A stretch of DNA of 6,929 nucleotides, taken from NCBI GenBank assembly GCA_034437455.1, contig DAOTUB010000039.1, positions 1 through 6,929 on the forward strand, written 5' to 3'. Below the pieces are notes generated by a model that was given only the letters and a program-made list of their open reading frames with translations, searched no databases and was not told the DNA's origin. The position numbers and the translations under genes were made by a program. Shown piece after piece: positions 1-6,110 of this stretch. The DNA comes from DAOTUB01 sp034437455. GTDB taxonomy: Bacteria; Chloroflexota; Anaerolineae; B4-G1. Within the stretch, counting starts at the first letter, position 1. Every line of letters begins with the position of its first letter.

Positions 1-1
1 G

Positions 2-151
2 GGCCGCTGCCAGTACACCGCGTTGAACAGAGATCGGTATTGGTTGAGCGTGATCCAACTGCTCACCGACTACGCTTTCTACGCCGGTGTCGGCTACCGG
101 ACGACGGCCGGGATGGGGCAGGTGCGGAGACACACGACGCGCGAGAAGTAG
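2..151 (+). CDS. cas6: Cas6 CRISPR pre-crRNA endoribonuclease, C-terminal 49 residues (5' truncated by window edge)
   Basis: The open frame entering from the left edge ends at TAG 149-151. It translates to a tail containing YAFYAGVGYRTTAGMGQVRR. The G-x-G-x5-G-x-G pattern is the glycine-rich C-terminal loop of RAMP-fold Cas6 proteins, which contacts the crRNA repeat. Cas6 cuts the CRISPR transcript within each repeat to release crRNAs with a repeat-derived 5' tag for the Csm complex. Only the final ~49 residues are present, so the catalytic residues cannot be judged. The next gene starts five bases after the stop, so the two are probably co-transcribed. Other RAMP proteins share glycine-rich loops, but this exact tail, outside the csm genes and with a stop soon after, best fits Cas6. 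Confidence 0.85.
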   Translation, partial: GRCQYTALNRDRYWLSVIQLLTDYAFYAGVGYRTTAGMGQVRRHTTREK

Positions 152-156
152 GCCTT

Positions 157-1011
157 ATGACGAGAGCATCCACACTAATTGCCCCAGTGGGGTCCAAACC
201 CCAGTTGGTGACCATTGCCCTGGATCTACTCCGATGGCAAAATGAAGACGTACAAGTAGTCGTGGTCTTGCACACAACCCTTGATCGAGACGTCACGCGC
301 ACGTCTATCGGGTGCTTGGGGCAAGAATTCTCCCTGGTCTATCCGGACGTCCGGTTACGCCCCATCTGCCTATGCAATGAGCAAGGCATTCCTCTGAAAG
401 ACATCGCCAGCGAATCCGCCGCTCGTGAGGCGTTCCGTGTACTCTACAGGGAGGTCAAGCAGGCCAAGCAGGCCAGTCGTCGCGTCCACCTTTCGATCGC
501 CGGGGGGCGTAAGATCATCGCCGTTTACGGGATGGCCGTCGCTCAGCTGCTGTTCGATGAGGATGATCGTGTTTGGCATATCTTCTCGGTCCCGTCTCTC
601 ATCGAAAGTCGGGCGCTTCACCCAGAGACCAGAGAGGCGGCTCTTATCCGCGTGCCGGTATTGCGGTGGTCAAAGATCAGCCCAATGTTGACCACCTTAG
701 TCCAGAGCGAAGATCCTTTCGAGGCTTTGCAACGTCAGGAGGAACTCCGCCAAGCTGACGCCCTGAAGTTGGTTCGGCACTTCGTCGAGCAGGATTTGAG
801 TCCGGCAGAGCGAGAGGTCGTGCAGTTGGTTGTATGTGAGGGGCTTACCGATGCCGAGATCGCCGAGCAAACTTTCCGCAGCCCTAAGACAGTAGGCCAC
901 CATCTCTCATCAGCTTATCGGAAAGCGCGTGCATCGTTTGGCCTGAGCCGCGCTGATCGCCACACACTCACAGCATTGCTATCCACCTATTACGCTCTGG
1001 ACAAACGGTAA
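157..1011 (+). CDS. CARF/ring-nuclease-like protein with C-terminal LuxR-type HTH; putative cyclic-oligoadenylate-responsive regulator
   Basis: This is a 284-residue protein. The N-terminal part starts with a Rossmann-like strand and loop (TLIAPVGSKPQLVTIALDLL, residues 6-25), followed by a hydrophobic strand (DVQVVVVLHT). Around residues 111-132 it carries HLSIAGGRKIIAVYGMAVAQ. This S-x-(A/G)GGRK block is typical of the CARF-fold NE0113/ring-nuclease group found beside type III systems, whose members bind and often cleave cyclic oligoadenylate. Residues ~214-262 (LSPAEREVVQLV...LTDAEIAEQTFRSPKTVGHHL) match the LuxR/GerE helix-turn-helix closely, including the T-D-A-E-I-A and S-P-K-T-V elements. 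No HEPN or PD-(D/E)xK nuclease is evident. ATG 157 is preferred over an in-frame ATG at 40 because the longer version overlaps cas6 in another frame and its extra residues look non-coding. The SD is weak (GTAGG, 148-152). The inferred role is a cOA-sensing transcription factor, analogous in layout to archaeal Csa3 but with a different HTH. Ring-nuclease activity is possible. The exact Csx family name is uncertain. Confidence 0.8.
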   Translation: MTRASTLIAPVGSKPQLVTIALDLLRWQNEDVQVVVVLHTTLDRDVTRTSIGCLGQEFSLVYPDVRLRPICLCNEQGIPLKDIASESAAREAFRVLYREVKQAKQASRRVHLSIAGGRKIIAVYGMAVAQLLFDEDDRVWHIFSVPSLIESRALHPETREAALIRVPVLRWSKISPMLTTLVQSEDPFEALQRQEELRQADALKLVRHFVEQDLSPAEREVVQLVVCEGLTDAEIAEQTFRSPKTVGHHLSSAYRKARASFGLSRADRHTLTALLSTYYALDKR

Positions 1012-1017
1012 TAAATC

Positions 1018-1029
1018 CGATGCACATCG
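1018..1029. repeat. Short inverted repeat CGATG-CA-CATCG
   Basis: Five-base perfect arms flank a two-base centre, seven bases after the CARF-HTH stop codon. The loop is too small and there is no T-run, so it is not a convincing terminator. It may be chance or a minor protein-binding dyad. Confidence 0.3.
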
Positions 1030-1039
1030 CTGCTGGAAA

Positions 1040-1068
1040 TTGTAAGGAACGCATCATATGTCCAAAAT
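1040..1068 (+). promoter_or_regulatory. Candidate promoter P1 (TTGTAA - 17 - CAAAAT)
   Basis: TTGTAA (1040-1045) matches four of six bases of the -35 consensus. CAAAAT (1063-1068) matches four of six of the -10 consensus, and the spacer is the ideal 17 bases. Transcription would begin near 1075, inside the first palindrome, so a repressor bound there would block it. Both hexamers are imperfect, so this is tentative. Confidence 0.3.
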
Positions 1069-1084
1069 AGGGAGACTTCCCTAT
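1067..1084. repeat. Palindromic operator-like site 1 (ATAGGGAGACTTCCCTAT)
   Basis: An 18-bp dyad with seven perfectly paired outer bases on each arm (ATAGGGA/TCCCTAT) and a four-base centre. It is identical to site 2 at 15 of 18 positions, including the whole first nine bases. The size and symmetry suit a dimeric HTH protein. The CARF-LuxR protein encoded immediately upstream is the obvious candidate ligand, by inference only. Confidence 0.65.
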
Positions 1085-1089
1085 ACGCA

Positions 1090-1107
1090 ATAGGGAGATC
1101 TCCCGAT
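1090..1107. repeat. Palindromic operator-like site 2 (ATAGGGAGATCTCCCGAT)
   Basis: This is the second copy of the dyad. Its core GGGAGATCTCCC is a perfect 12-bp palindrome, and eight of nine base pairs of the full 18-bp site are symmetric. It lies 23 bp centre-to-centre from site 1, about two helical turns, and touches the -35 region of candidate promoter P2. That position fits repression or contact-dependent activation of the csm operon. Confidence 0.65.
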
Positions 1108-1134
1108 GTAATGCAGCCCGGAATAGTGTACAAT
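1106..1134 (+). promoter_or_regulatory. Candidate promoter P2 of the csm operon (ATGTAA - 17 - TACAAT)
   Basis: TACAAT (1129-1134) matches five of six bases of the -10 consensus. Seventeen bases upstream, ATGTAA (1106-1111) matches only three of six of the -35 consensus, which suggests dependence on an activator. The palindrome pair ends at its -35 box. A start near 1141 would give a leader of about 27 bases to ATG 1168. The same start would exclude the more upstream in-frame ATG at 1111. Confidence 0.4.
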
Positions 1135-1156
1135 GGGGACACAACGAAACGGATGT

Positions 1157-1162
1157 GGAGAA
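1157..1162 (+). promoter_or_regulatory. Ribosome binding site for the long Cas10 form
   Basis: GGAGAA lies five bases before ATG 1168, which begins the zinc-ribbon reading frame (MDQCPGCG). It supports 1168 over the in-frame ATGs at 1111 and 1153, which lack an SD and lie upstream of or close to the inferred transcription start. Confidence 0.5.
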
Positions 1163-1167
1163 GTGCA

Positions 1168-3753
1168 ATGGATCAGTGTCCGGGCTGTGGTGAGACGTTA
1201 CGAGAGGCCCTCGTGATATGTGGGCGTTGCGGGGAAACGTTGCCCCTGGAAGTTGTCGTCGTGAGTGAGGGGAGTCGGGGAGGTACGTTTATCCTGGCGA
1301 CCAAGCAGGCTAGTAGCAAACAGACAGGAGGAGGTCGATGCAGAATGAATGACACGTTGACAAATACAGAACGAGTCCACTTGAAGGCCCTGGCCGGATT
1401 GCTGCACGATGTCGGCAAACTTGCCCAGCGTGCCGGTTGGCAGACGGGCAAACACACGGAAATTGGCAGTGAGTTTGTCAGTCGGTACGTGCCAGAAGAT
1501 TGGCGTGGACACCTTTACCCGGTGATGGGCCACCACGATAAGCCGTTGGCGGATTACGCCACCAAGGTCGTCTCCCTGTCCGACCGTCTCTCGGCGGCTG
1601 AACGGGAGGGGCAAGACAAGAGTAGCGAACGGCAGTTACTCTCGATCCTCTCCCGTGTGGGGGAGGAAGGGATACCCCGGGAGCGACGATATTTCTGGCC
1701 GTTGAGCTCTCTCGAGCTGACCGAGGTGACAATTTTCCCCGCCGAGGCGGTGTCGAAGGATCAAGAGGACGAGGCTTACCGAGCATTGTGGGATGGGTTT
1801 GTAGGGACGGTCGAGAAATTGCCGACCGGGAGTCTCCCCGTCTATCTCGAGGGGATGTACTACGCGCTCCAACGCTTTTCCTGGTGTGTACCCGGCGCGT
1901 ACTATCGATCCCAGCCGGACGTTTCTCTCTTTGATCACAGTCGCACCACAGCGGCTCTGGCGGCCTGTCTGGACGGGATCGAAGAGGAACGGATCGACGA
2001 TTTGCTCGCCGGCAAGCGACAAGAGGAGCCGGTGGCGCTACTCGTCGGCGGGGACATCTCTGGCGTGCAGAATTTTATCTACACCATCACGGCTCGAGGG
2101 GCAGCCAAGGGGTTGCGCGGCCGCTCGTTCTACTTGGAGATGCTGACCGAGGCGGTGACCCGCTACTTGCTGCGTAAACTGGACCTGCCTATCACCAACC
2201 TGCTCTACGCTGGCGGCGGACACTTCTACCTCCTGGCCCCGCCGGAGATCGCAGAGCAACTGAAGGCGCTGCGGGCTGATGTGAGCCGTAAGTTGCTTGA
2301 TCACCACGGCGGCGATCTCTACCTGGCCTTGGGCTGGACGAGGGTCTCGGCTGCCGAATTCGACCGCGAGAGATTCAGCGAGAAGTGGCGTGAAGTCTCG
2401 CAAGCGATGAACGCGGCCAAACGCCAACGTTTCGCCGAACTGGACGACGCCGAAAGTCTGTGCGATCAGGTGTTCGGCCCGGTTGGAGAAGGTGGGGATA
2501 AGACGGGCGAGTGCCAGGTCTGCCATTACGACGGCCCGGTTAGTGTAGAGCACAAGGGTAACGACGACGAACGGCGTGTTTGTAACCTGTGCCAGTCGTT
2601 GGAGGAACTGGGTACCGACCTGCGCGATGCCGATTATCTGCTACTGGGTGAGGTCGAGATGGTCGACACGGAACGCGCCGGATACCGGGAGGCGCTACGG
2701 GCCTTTGGCTTGGCTGTCAGCTTCTTGACGCCGGATGGTCGCTCCATTGGACGCCAGCCGGCGGACACTCAACGCGCGATCCTATTGGCCCTCCGCGATA
2801 CATCCAACGTGGTCGAGGTAGCCGCGCGCGTCGCACAGGACGGCTTCCCCGTCGCCCCCGGCGCCCGCTACACCGCCAACGTCACCCCGCGCAAGGGAGA
2901 CCGTATCGCGACGTTCGAGGATCTGCAGGATGTTTCCCGTGGGGTTCGACGGCTTGGCGTGCTGCGAATGGACGTGGATGACCTGGGCGACCTCTTTAAG
3001 TGGGGGATGCAAGATGAGGGGACCCTTTCTCGCGTTGCGTCGCTCAGTTTTACCCTCTCGCTCTTCTTCGAGGGTTGGGTAGGCGAGTGCTGTCGTCAGG
3101 TCAACGCCAAAGGGCCGGACAAGGTCTATGCCATCTACTCCGGCGGCGACGATCTGTTCATCGTGGGGGCGTGGGACGAGCTTCCCGGTCTGGCGGACAC
3201 TATCCGGCGTGACCTGGCCCGCTTCGCGGGGCAGAATCCCGACGTCCACATCTCGGGCGGGCTGACGCTCCACGCTGGCAAGTACCCGCTCTACCAGGCC
3301 GCTCACGACGCTGATCATGCGCTGGATACGGCCAAGGACCTGTTGCGCCCGGATGGCTGGCACGCCAAGGACGCCTTCCACTTCCTGGGGCTGACCATCC
3401 CCTGGGAACATTTTGACGACCTGCAAGGCGAGCAAGAGCGACTGCTTCAATTGGTGACTGCCAAGGAGGAGGGAGGATTGGACGTCGACCGGGCGCTGTT
3501 GCGAACGCTGATCAAGCTCTATGTCCATTTCGCCGACGCTGTCCACGAGCACGGCAAGCCGGTCTGGGGACCGTGGATGTGGCAGGGGGCCTACTTCCTC
3601 AAACGTATGGAGGGACGTTACCAGGACAATGCACAAGCAGAGGTCAAAAGGATTCGAGAAGCCTTAAAAGAGAATGATTTTCGTTACATTGAGACGCTTG
3701 GTCCGGCCGCACGTTGGGTCGAGTTATTGATGAGAAAGGAGCAAGAGCGATGA
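1168..3753 (+). CDS. cas10: Cas10/Csm1, type III-A large subunit with HD nuclease and GGDD cyclase, carrying an unusual N-terminal zinc ribbon
   Basis: Cas10 is the large subunit of the Csm effector complex. On target-RNA binding it cleaves DNA through its HD domain and makes cyclic oligoadenylates from ATP through its Palm2 domain. From ATG 1168 the product is 861 residues. A zinc ribbon lies at residues 4-21 (CPGC, ten residues, CGRC). The HD domain follows, with LLHDVGK (H80/D81) and GHHDKP (122-123). Palm1 begins GGDISGVQNFIY (294-305). A treble-clef-like zinc site has CQVC (449-452) and CNLC (472-475). Palm2 has LRMDVDDLGDLF (D602, D604, D605) and SGGDD, with GGDD at 659-662, followed by the helical C-terminal domain. 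Both active sites look intact. Cas10 without the ribbon would start at ATG 1345 (802 residues, the usual Csm1 length) behind a strong AGGAGG, so the true start is uncertain: 1168 or 1345. Its stop overlaps csm2 by four bases. Confidence 0.95.
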   Translation: MDQCPGCGETLREALVICGRCGETLPLEVVVVSEGSRGGTFILATKQASSKQTGGGRCRMNDTLTNTERVHLKALAGLLHDVGKLAQRAGWQTGKHTEIGSEFVSRYVPEDWRGHLYPVMGHHDKPLADYATKVVSLSDRLSAAEREGQDKSSERQLLSILSRVGEEGIPRERRYFWPLSSLELTEVTIFPAEAVSKDQEDEAYRALWDGFVGTVEKLPTGSLPVYLEGMYYALQRFSWCVPGAYYRSQPDVSLFDHSRTTAALAACLDGIEEERIDDLLAGKRQEEPVALLVGGDISGVQNFIYTITARGAAKGLRGRSFYLEMLTEAVTRYLLRKLDLPITNLLYAGGGHFYLLAPPEIAEQLKALRADVSRKLLDHHGGDLYLALGWTRVSAAEFDRERFSEKWREVSQAMNAAKRQRFAELDDAESLCDQVFGPVGEGGDKTGECQVCHYDGPVSVEHKGNDDERRVCNLCQSLEELGTDLRDADYLLLGEVEMVDTERAGYREALRAFGLAVSFLTPDGRSIGRQPADTQRAILLALRDTSNVVEVAARVAQDGFPVAPGARYTANVTPRKGDRIATFEDLQDVSRGVRRLGVLRMDVDDLGDLFKWGMQDEGTLSRVASLSFTLSLFFEGWVGECCRQVNAKGPDKVYAIYSGGDDLFIVGAWDELPGLADTIRRDLARFAGQNPDVHISGGLTLHAGKYPLYQAAHDADHALDTAKDLLRPDGWHAKDAFHFLGLTIPWEHFDDLQGEQERLLQLVTAKEEGGLDVDRALLRTLIKLYVHFADAVHEHGKPVWGPWMWQGAYFLKRMEGRYQDNAQAEVKRIREALKENDFRYIETLGPAARWVELLMRKEQER
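1329..1334 (+). promoter_or_regulatory. Strong internal SD (AGGAGG) that could start a short Cas10 at 1345
   Basis: The stretch AGGAGGAGG (1326-1334) sits inside the in-frame zinc-ribbon extension, ten bases before ATG 1345, which opens the classical Cas10 N-terminus MNDTLTNTERVHLKAL. Such a strong SD at the domain junction suggests either that 1345 is the main start or that two forms are made. Another ATG at 1338, in a different frame, is only three bases from the SD and gives a four-codon peptide. Confidence 0.55.
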
Positions 3754-4148
3754 CTAAAACAGATCTGCAGAAGATTATCACGGATGGCGATGCCAAGACG
3801 ACAGTCAAAGAGGCCGAGGTATTGGGAAAAGAGCTGGCGCGTCAGTTGAGCACCAATCAAATCCGCAACATCTTCGGCACGGTGCGGCGCATCGAGATGA
3901 CCTGGCCGGAGAAACCCAAGAATGCGGAAGAAGAAAATGCCGCCGCTCAGGCTCGGCGTGAATTATTGTTGCTCAAGCCAAAGATGGCCTACCAGGCTAA
4001 GCGCGAGCGCGGCCGAGGCGTCAAAAGGCTTACTGACGTTCTAAGCGAAGCAATTGATCTGGTCGAGAATGATCGGCAGCGCTTCCAGCATTTTGTCGAT
4101 TTCTTCGAGGCTATCCTGGCTTATCACAAGGCCCACGGGGGCAAATAG
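3750..4148 (+). CDS. csm2: Csm2, small subunit of the type III-A effector complex
   Basis: This small alpha-helical protein has 132 residues, within the normal Csm2 range. Several Csm2 copies form the inner filament of the Csm complex and contact crRNA and target RNA. The recognisable core is ELARQLSTNQIRNIFGTVRR (residues 28-47), followed by LLLLKPKMAYQAKRERGRG and a C-terminal helical pair ending in FVDFFEAILAYHK, all typical of the family. The ATG at 3750 overlaps the cas10 stop as ATGA, and AAGGAG (3736-3741) lies eight bases upstream, which indicates translational coupling. An in-frame ATG at 3714 adds 12 residues that fall inside cas10 and is rejected. Its presence is one of the marks that make this subtype III-A rather than III-B. 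Confidence 0.92.
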   Translation: MTKTDLQKIITDGDAKTTVKEAEVLGKELARQLSTNQIRNIFGTVRRIEMTWPEKPKNAEEENAAAQARRELLLLKPKMAYQAKRERGRGVKRLTDVLSEAIDLVENDRQRFQHFVDFFEAILAYHKAHGGK

Positions 4149-4159
4149 GAGGTATCCAA

Positions 4160-4957
4160 ATGACCAAAAAAGCGAATTTATACGGACGTGTTTTCATCGA
4201 GTGCAAGATTGAGGCTCAGACTGGCCTCCACATCGGCGGCGCTGAGAGCTCGCTCTCCATCGGTGGTGTGGATAACGTCGTCATCCGCGATCCTCTTTCC
4301 AATCAACCCTACATCCCTGGCTCCTCGCTCAAGGGCAAGATGCGCTCGCAGATGGAGAAGTTCCACGGCCTGCCGCAGAATCGACGCATTGGCCAGGTCA
4401 CCATTCACTCGTGTCAAAATGCCGATACGTATGCCAATTGCGCCGTCTGTCACATCTACGGCTTGCCAGGTGAAATAGATTTCTCTACCTCTACCCGCCT
4501 GGTGGTGCGTGACGTGCAACTGACGCCGCAAAGTGTCAAGGACCTCCGCAACGCCAAAACCGATCTGCCTCTCAGCGAGGTCAAGTGGGAGGCGGCCATC
4601 GACCGCGTCACCTCGGCCGCCACACCACGCCAGATGGAGCGGGTACCCGCTGGCGCTGTCTTCGGTCCTGCCGAGATGGTCTATTCCATCTACGAGTCCG
4701 CCGACGTCGCGCGCTTCAAGGACGTGGTCGAGGGCATGCAACTGCTGGAGGACGACTACCTGGGTGGTTCTGGCTCGCGCGGATCCGGCAAGATCACGTT
4801 CCGGGATATCCAAATCTACACCCGCGCCCGGGGCGACTATACGGAGAAACGCATGTTCCAGGAACAATCTTTCGCCACGTTGGGGGATCTGACCTCGGCG
4901 CTGGACGCGCTGCAAACGTGGTTGGCAGAGGATGGCGTTCCGCTCGAGGAGGCGTAA
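4160..4957 (+). CDS. csm3: Csm3, RAMP backbone subunit and target-RNA endoribonuclease
   Basis: This is a 265-residue RAMP protein. Csm3 polymerises along the crRNA as the outer filament and cuts bound target RNA at six-base intervals. The N-terminal half shows TGLHIGGAESSLSIGGVDN and VIRDP. D38 in GGVDN is the position of the known catalytic Asp of Csm3, so slicing should be retained. YIPGSSLKGKMRSQMEKF (51-68) is the signature RAMP motif. C85, C94 and C97 with nearby His84 may form the zinc site seen in some Csm3 structures. A glycine-rich loop, GGSGSRGSGK, lies at 202-211 near the C-terminus. The SD AGGAGG (4147-4152) overlaps the csm2 stop and sits seven bases before the ATG. csm4 starts one base after the stop. 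Csm3 and Cmr4 are similar, but the neighbours settle it as Csm3. Confidence 0.95.
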   Translation: MTKKANLYGRVFIECKIEAQTGLHIGGAESSLSIGGVDNVVIRDPLSNQPYIPGSSLKGKMRSQMEKFHGLPQNRRIGQVTIHSCQNADTYANCAVCHIYGLPGEIDFSTSTRLVVRDVQLTPQSVKDLRNAKTDLPLSEVKWEAAIDRVTSAATPRQMERVPAGAVFGPAEMVYSIYESADVARFKDVVEGMQLLEDDYLGGSGSRGSGKITFRDIQIYTRARGDYTEKRMFQEQSFATLGDLTSALDALQTWLAEDGVPLEEA

Positions 4958-4958
4958 T

Positions 4959-6110
4959 ATGGCCACATGGACGATTTATCGCATCCAACCCAAACCCGGC
5001 GCGGGATTTCACTTCGGGTTGCGGGGATTGGAACAAGAGGATTCGGCGCCGCATTGTCCCTCCGACACCCTCTTCGCTGCCCTGCTAGCCACCCTGGCCG
5101 ACCTGGAAGGGGATGCGGGCGTGCGGGCTTTCACGGCCCCTTTCGAGGAAGGATCTCCCCCCTTCCTGCTGACCTCAGCTTTCCCCCGCGTAGGTGACAT
5201 GCCGCTCTTGCCCTTTCCTTCAATTCGGGCTGAACTGGACCCCCAGCCCGGACGGCGTAAGATGTTGAAGCGGTTGGTGTTTGTCTCCCCCGTCATCTTT
5301 CGGCGGGCACTCCAACGACAATCGTTGGATGCGTACGCCGACGGTGAAGAGGGACAGGGGGCTTTTTTGCAAGGTGGGAGCGTCTGGTTGACAGTTGAGG
5401 AAATCAAGGCTCTCCCCGACGACTGGCAATCGCTCACTCCAGAGGGTGTGCGCAAACGAAACGATTGGCGCAGTTGGATGAAGGGTGAGGCAGGGTGCCG
5501 CTGGCTGCGGAAACAGAGGGCCTGGGATTCGAAGCCGGTGGACCGGGTGACCATCGATCGCGTCAGTTCCGCCTCGGCCGTCTACCGCATCGGGCGCACC
5601 GTCTACGCCCCGGGTTGCGGGCTGTGGTTCGGCGTTCAATGGCCCGATGATCCTGATCCCGGACGCAAAGCGCAGTTGGAGACGCTGCTCCAGCACCTGG
5701 GCGACCGGGGACTAGGCGGCGAGCGCTCCATCGGCTACGGCCAGTTCACCTGGGGGGAGATGACGGCGGGTCTCGACCTGCCCGCTCCCACGAGCGACGG
5801 CCCATTGCTCACGCTTTCCCGCTATCTGCCCCGGAAAGAGGAATTGCCCGCCATCCTGCGTGGAGATGCGTCCTACCACCTCGTGGCCATCGCTGGTTGG
5901 CTCAACGCCCCGGGTCGTCCGGCGCGCCGGCGCCGCCAGGTTCGTATGCTGGCCGAGGGCTCGGTGTTTAACCCCGTGGATGAGGCGCCCTGGGGGGGGA
6001 TGCAGGACGTGAGACCTGCCGGTTGGGACGCCCATCCCATCTGGCGCTGGGGGTATGCCTGCCCGGTGGGGGTCCAACCCGATGTAGAATTGGAGGTGCC
6101 TGGTGTCTGA
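4959..6110 (+). CDS. csm4: Csm4, RAMP subunit that holds the crRNA 5' tag and contacts Cas10
   Basis: This is a 383-residue RAMP protein. Csm4 (Cas5-like) caps the 5' end of the crRNA and pairs with Cas10 at the base of the complex. The N-terminus contains GFHFGLRGLEQEDSA and PSDTLFAALL (residues 34-43), a hallmark of Csm4. Later come DRVTIDRVSSASAVYRIGRT (195-213 region) and the glycine loop GDRGLGGERSIGYGQF (248-263). RQVRMLAEGSVF (326-337) is the conserved C-terminal segment. ATG 4959 lies one base after the csm3 stop, with AGGAGG (4947-4952) six bases upstream. The in-frame ATG at 4932 lies inside csm3 and is rejected. The last eight bases overlap the GTG start of csm5. No catalytic site is expected. 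Confidence 0.93.
   Translation: MATWTIYRIQPKPGAGFHFGLRGLEQEDSAPHCPSDTLFAALLATLADLEGDAGVRAFTAPFEEGSPPFLLTSAFPRVGDMPLLPFPSIRAELDPQPGRRKMLKRLVFVSPVIFRRALQRQSLDAYADGEEGQGAFLQGGSVWLTVEEIKALPDDWQSLTPEGVRKRNDWRSWMKGEAGCRWLRKQRAWDSKPVDRVTIDRVSSASAVYRIGRTVYAPGCGLWFGVQWPDDPDPGRKAQLETLLQHLGDRGLGGERSIGYGQFTWGEMTAGLDLPAPTSDGPLLTLSRYLPRKEELPAILRGDASYHLVAIAGWLNAPGRPARRRRQVRMLAEGSVFNPVDEAPWGGMQDVRPAGWDAHPIWRWGYACPVGVQPDVELEVPGV
6092..6097 (+). promoter_or_regulatory. Ribosome binding site that sets the GTG start of csm5
   Basis: GGAGGT lies six bases before GTG 6103. No ATG lies near it in the csm5 frame, so this SD is the main support for a GTG start overlapping the end of csm4. Confidence 0.6.

Larger units (their letters stand above)
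1012..1167 (+). promoter_or_regulatory. Regulatory intergenic region between the CARF-HTH gene and the csm operon
   Basis: This is the only substantial non-coding gap in the window. From left to right it holds a small inverted repeat (1018-1029), a weak candidate promoter (1040-1068), two 18-bp palindromes (1067-1084 and 1090-1107), a second candidate promoter (1106-1134) and an SD before ATG 1168. No intrinsic terminator with a T-run is visible, so read-through from cas6 and the CARF gene is possible. The gap splits the locus into a cas6-CARF unit and a cas10-csm5 unit that may be controlled separately. Confidence 0.65.

Noticed and set aside
40..156. Upstream extension of the CARF-HTH protein from ATG 40
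   Set aside because: It overlaps cas6 in a different frame, the added residues are Arg-rich and unlike any CARF N-terminus, and ATG 157 immediately precedes the first CARF strand.
877..912. HEPN-like R-x6-H (R241...H248) in the CARF-HTH protein
   Set aside because: It lies inside the recognition region of the LuxR HTH (RSPKTVGHH), which fully explains it. There is no HEPN-like helical domain around it.
1067..1107. The two palindromes as a CRISPR array or a terminator
   Set aside because: The repeat units are only 18 bp with a five-base gap, too short for repeats and spacers, and no T-run follows either hairpin.
1111..1167. Cas10 start at ATG 1111 or 1153
   Set aside because: ATG 1111 lies upstream of the inferred P2 transcription start and neither ATG has an SD. 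The residues before MDQCPGCG show no domain character.
1828..1838. GGGAGTCTCCC inside cas10 resembling the operator core
   Set aside because: It has only 5-bp arms, odd spacing and no flanking match to the 18-bp consensus. It lies within conserved coding sequence and is probably chance.
2782..3636. Long minus-strand open frame opposite cas10
   Set aside because: It is antisense to the Palm2 and GGDD region of a clear gene, has no recognisable domain, and arises from GC-rich codon use on the coding strand.
4178..4966. Long minus-strand open frame opposite csm3
   Set aside because: It mirrors csm3 almost exactly, and its product is a compositional shadow without motifs.
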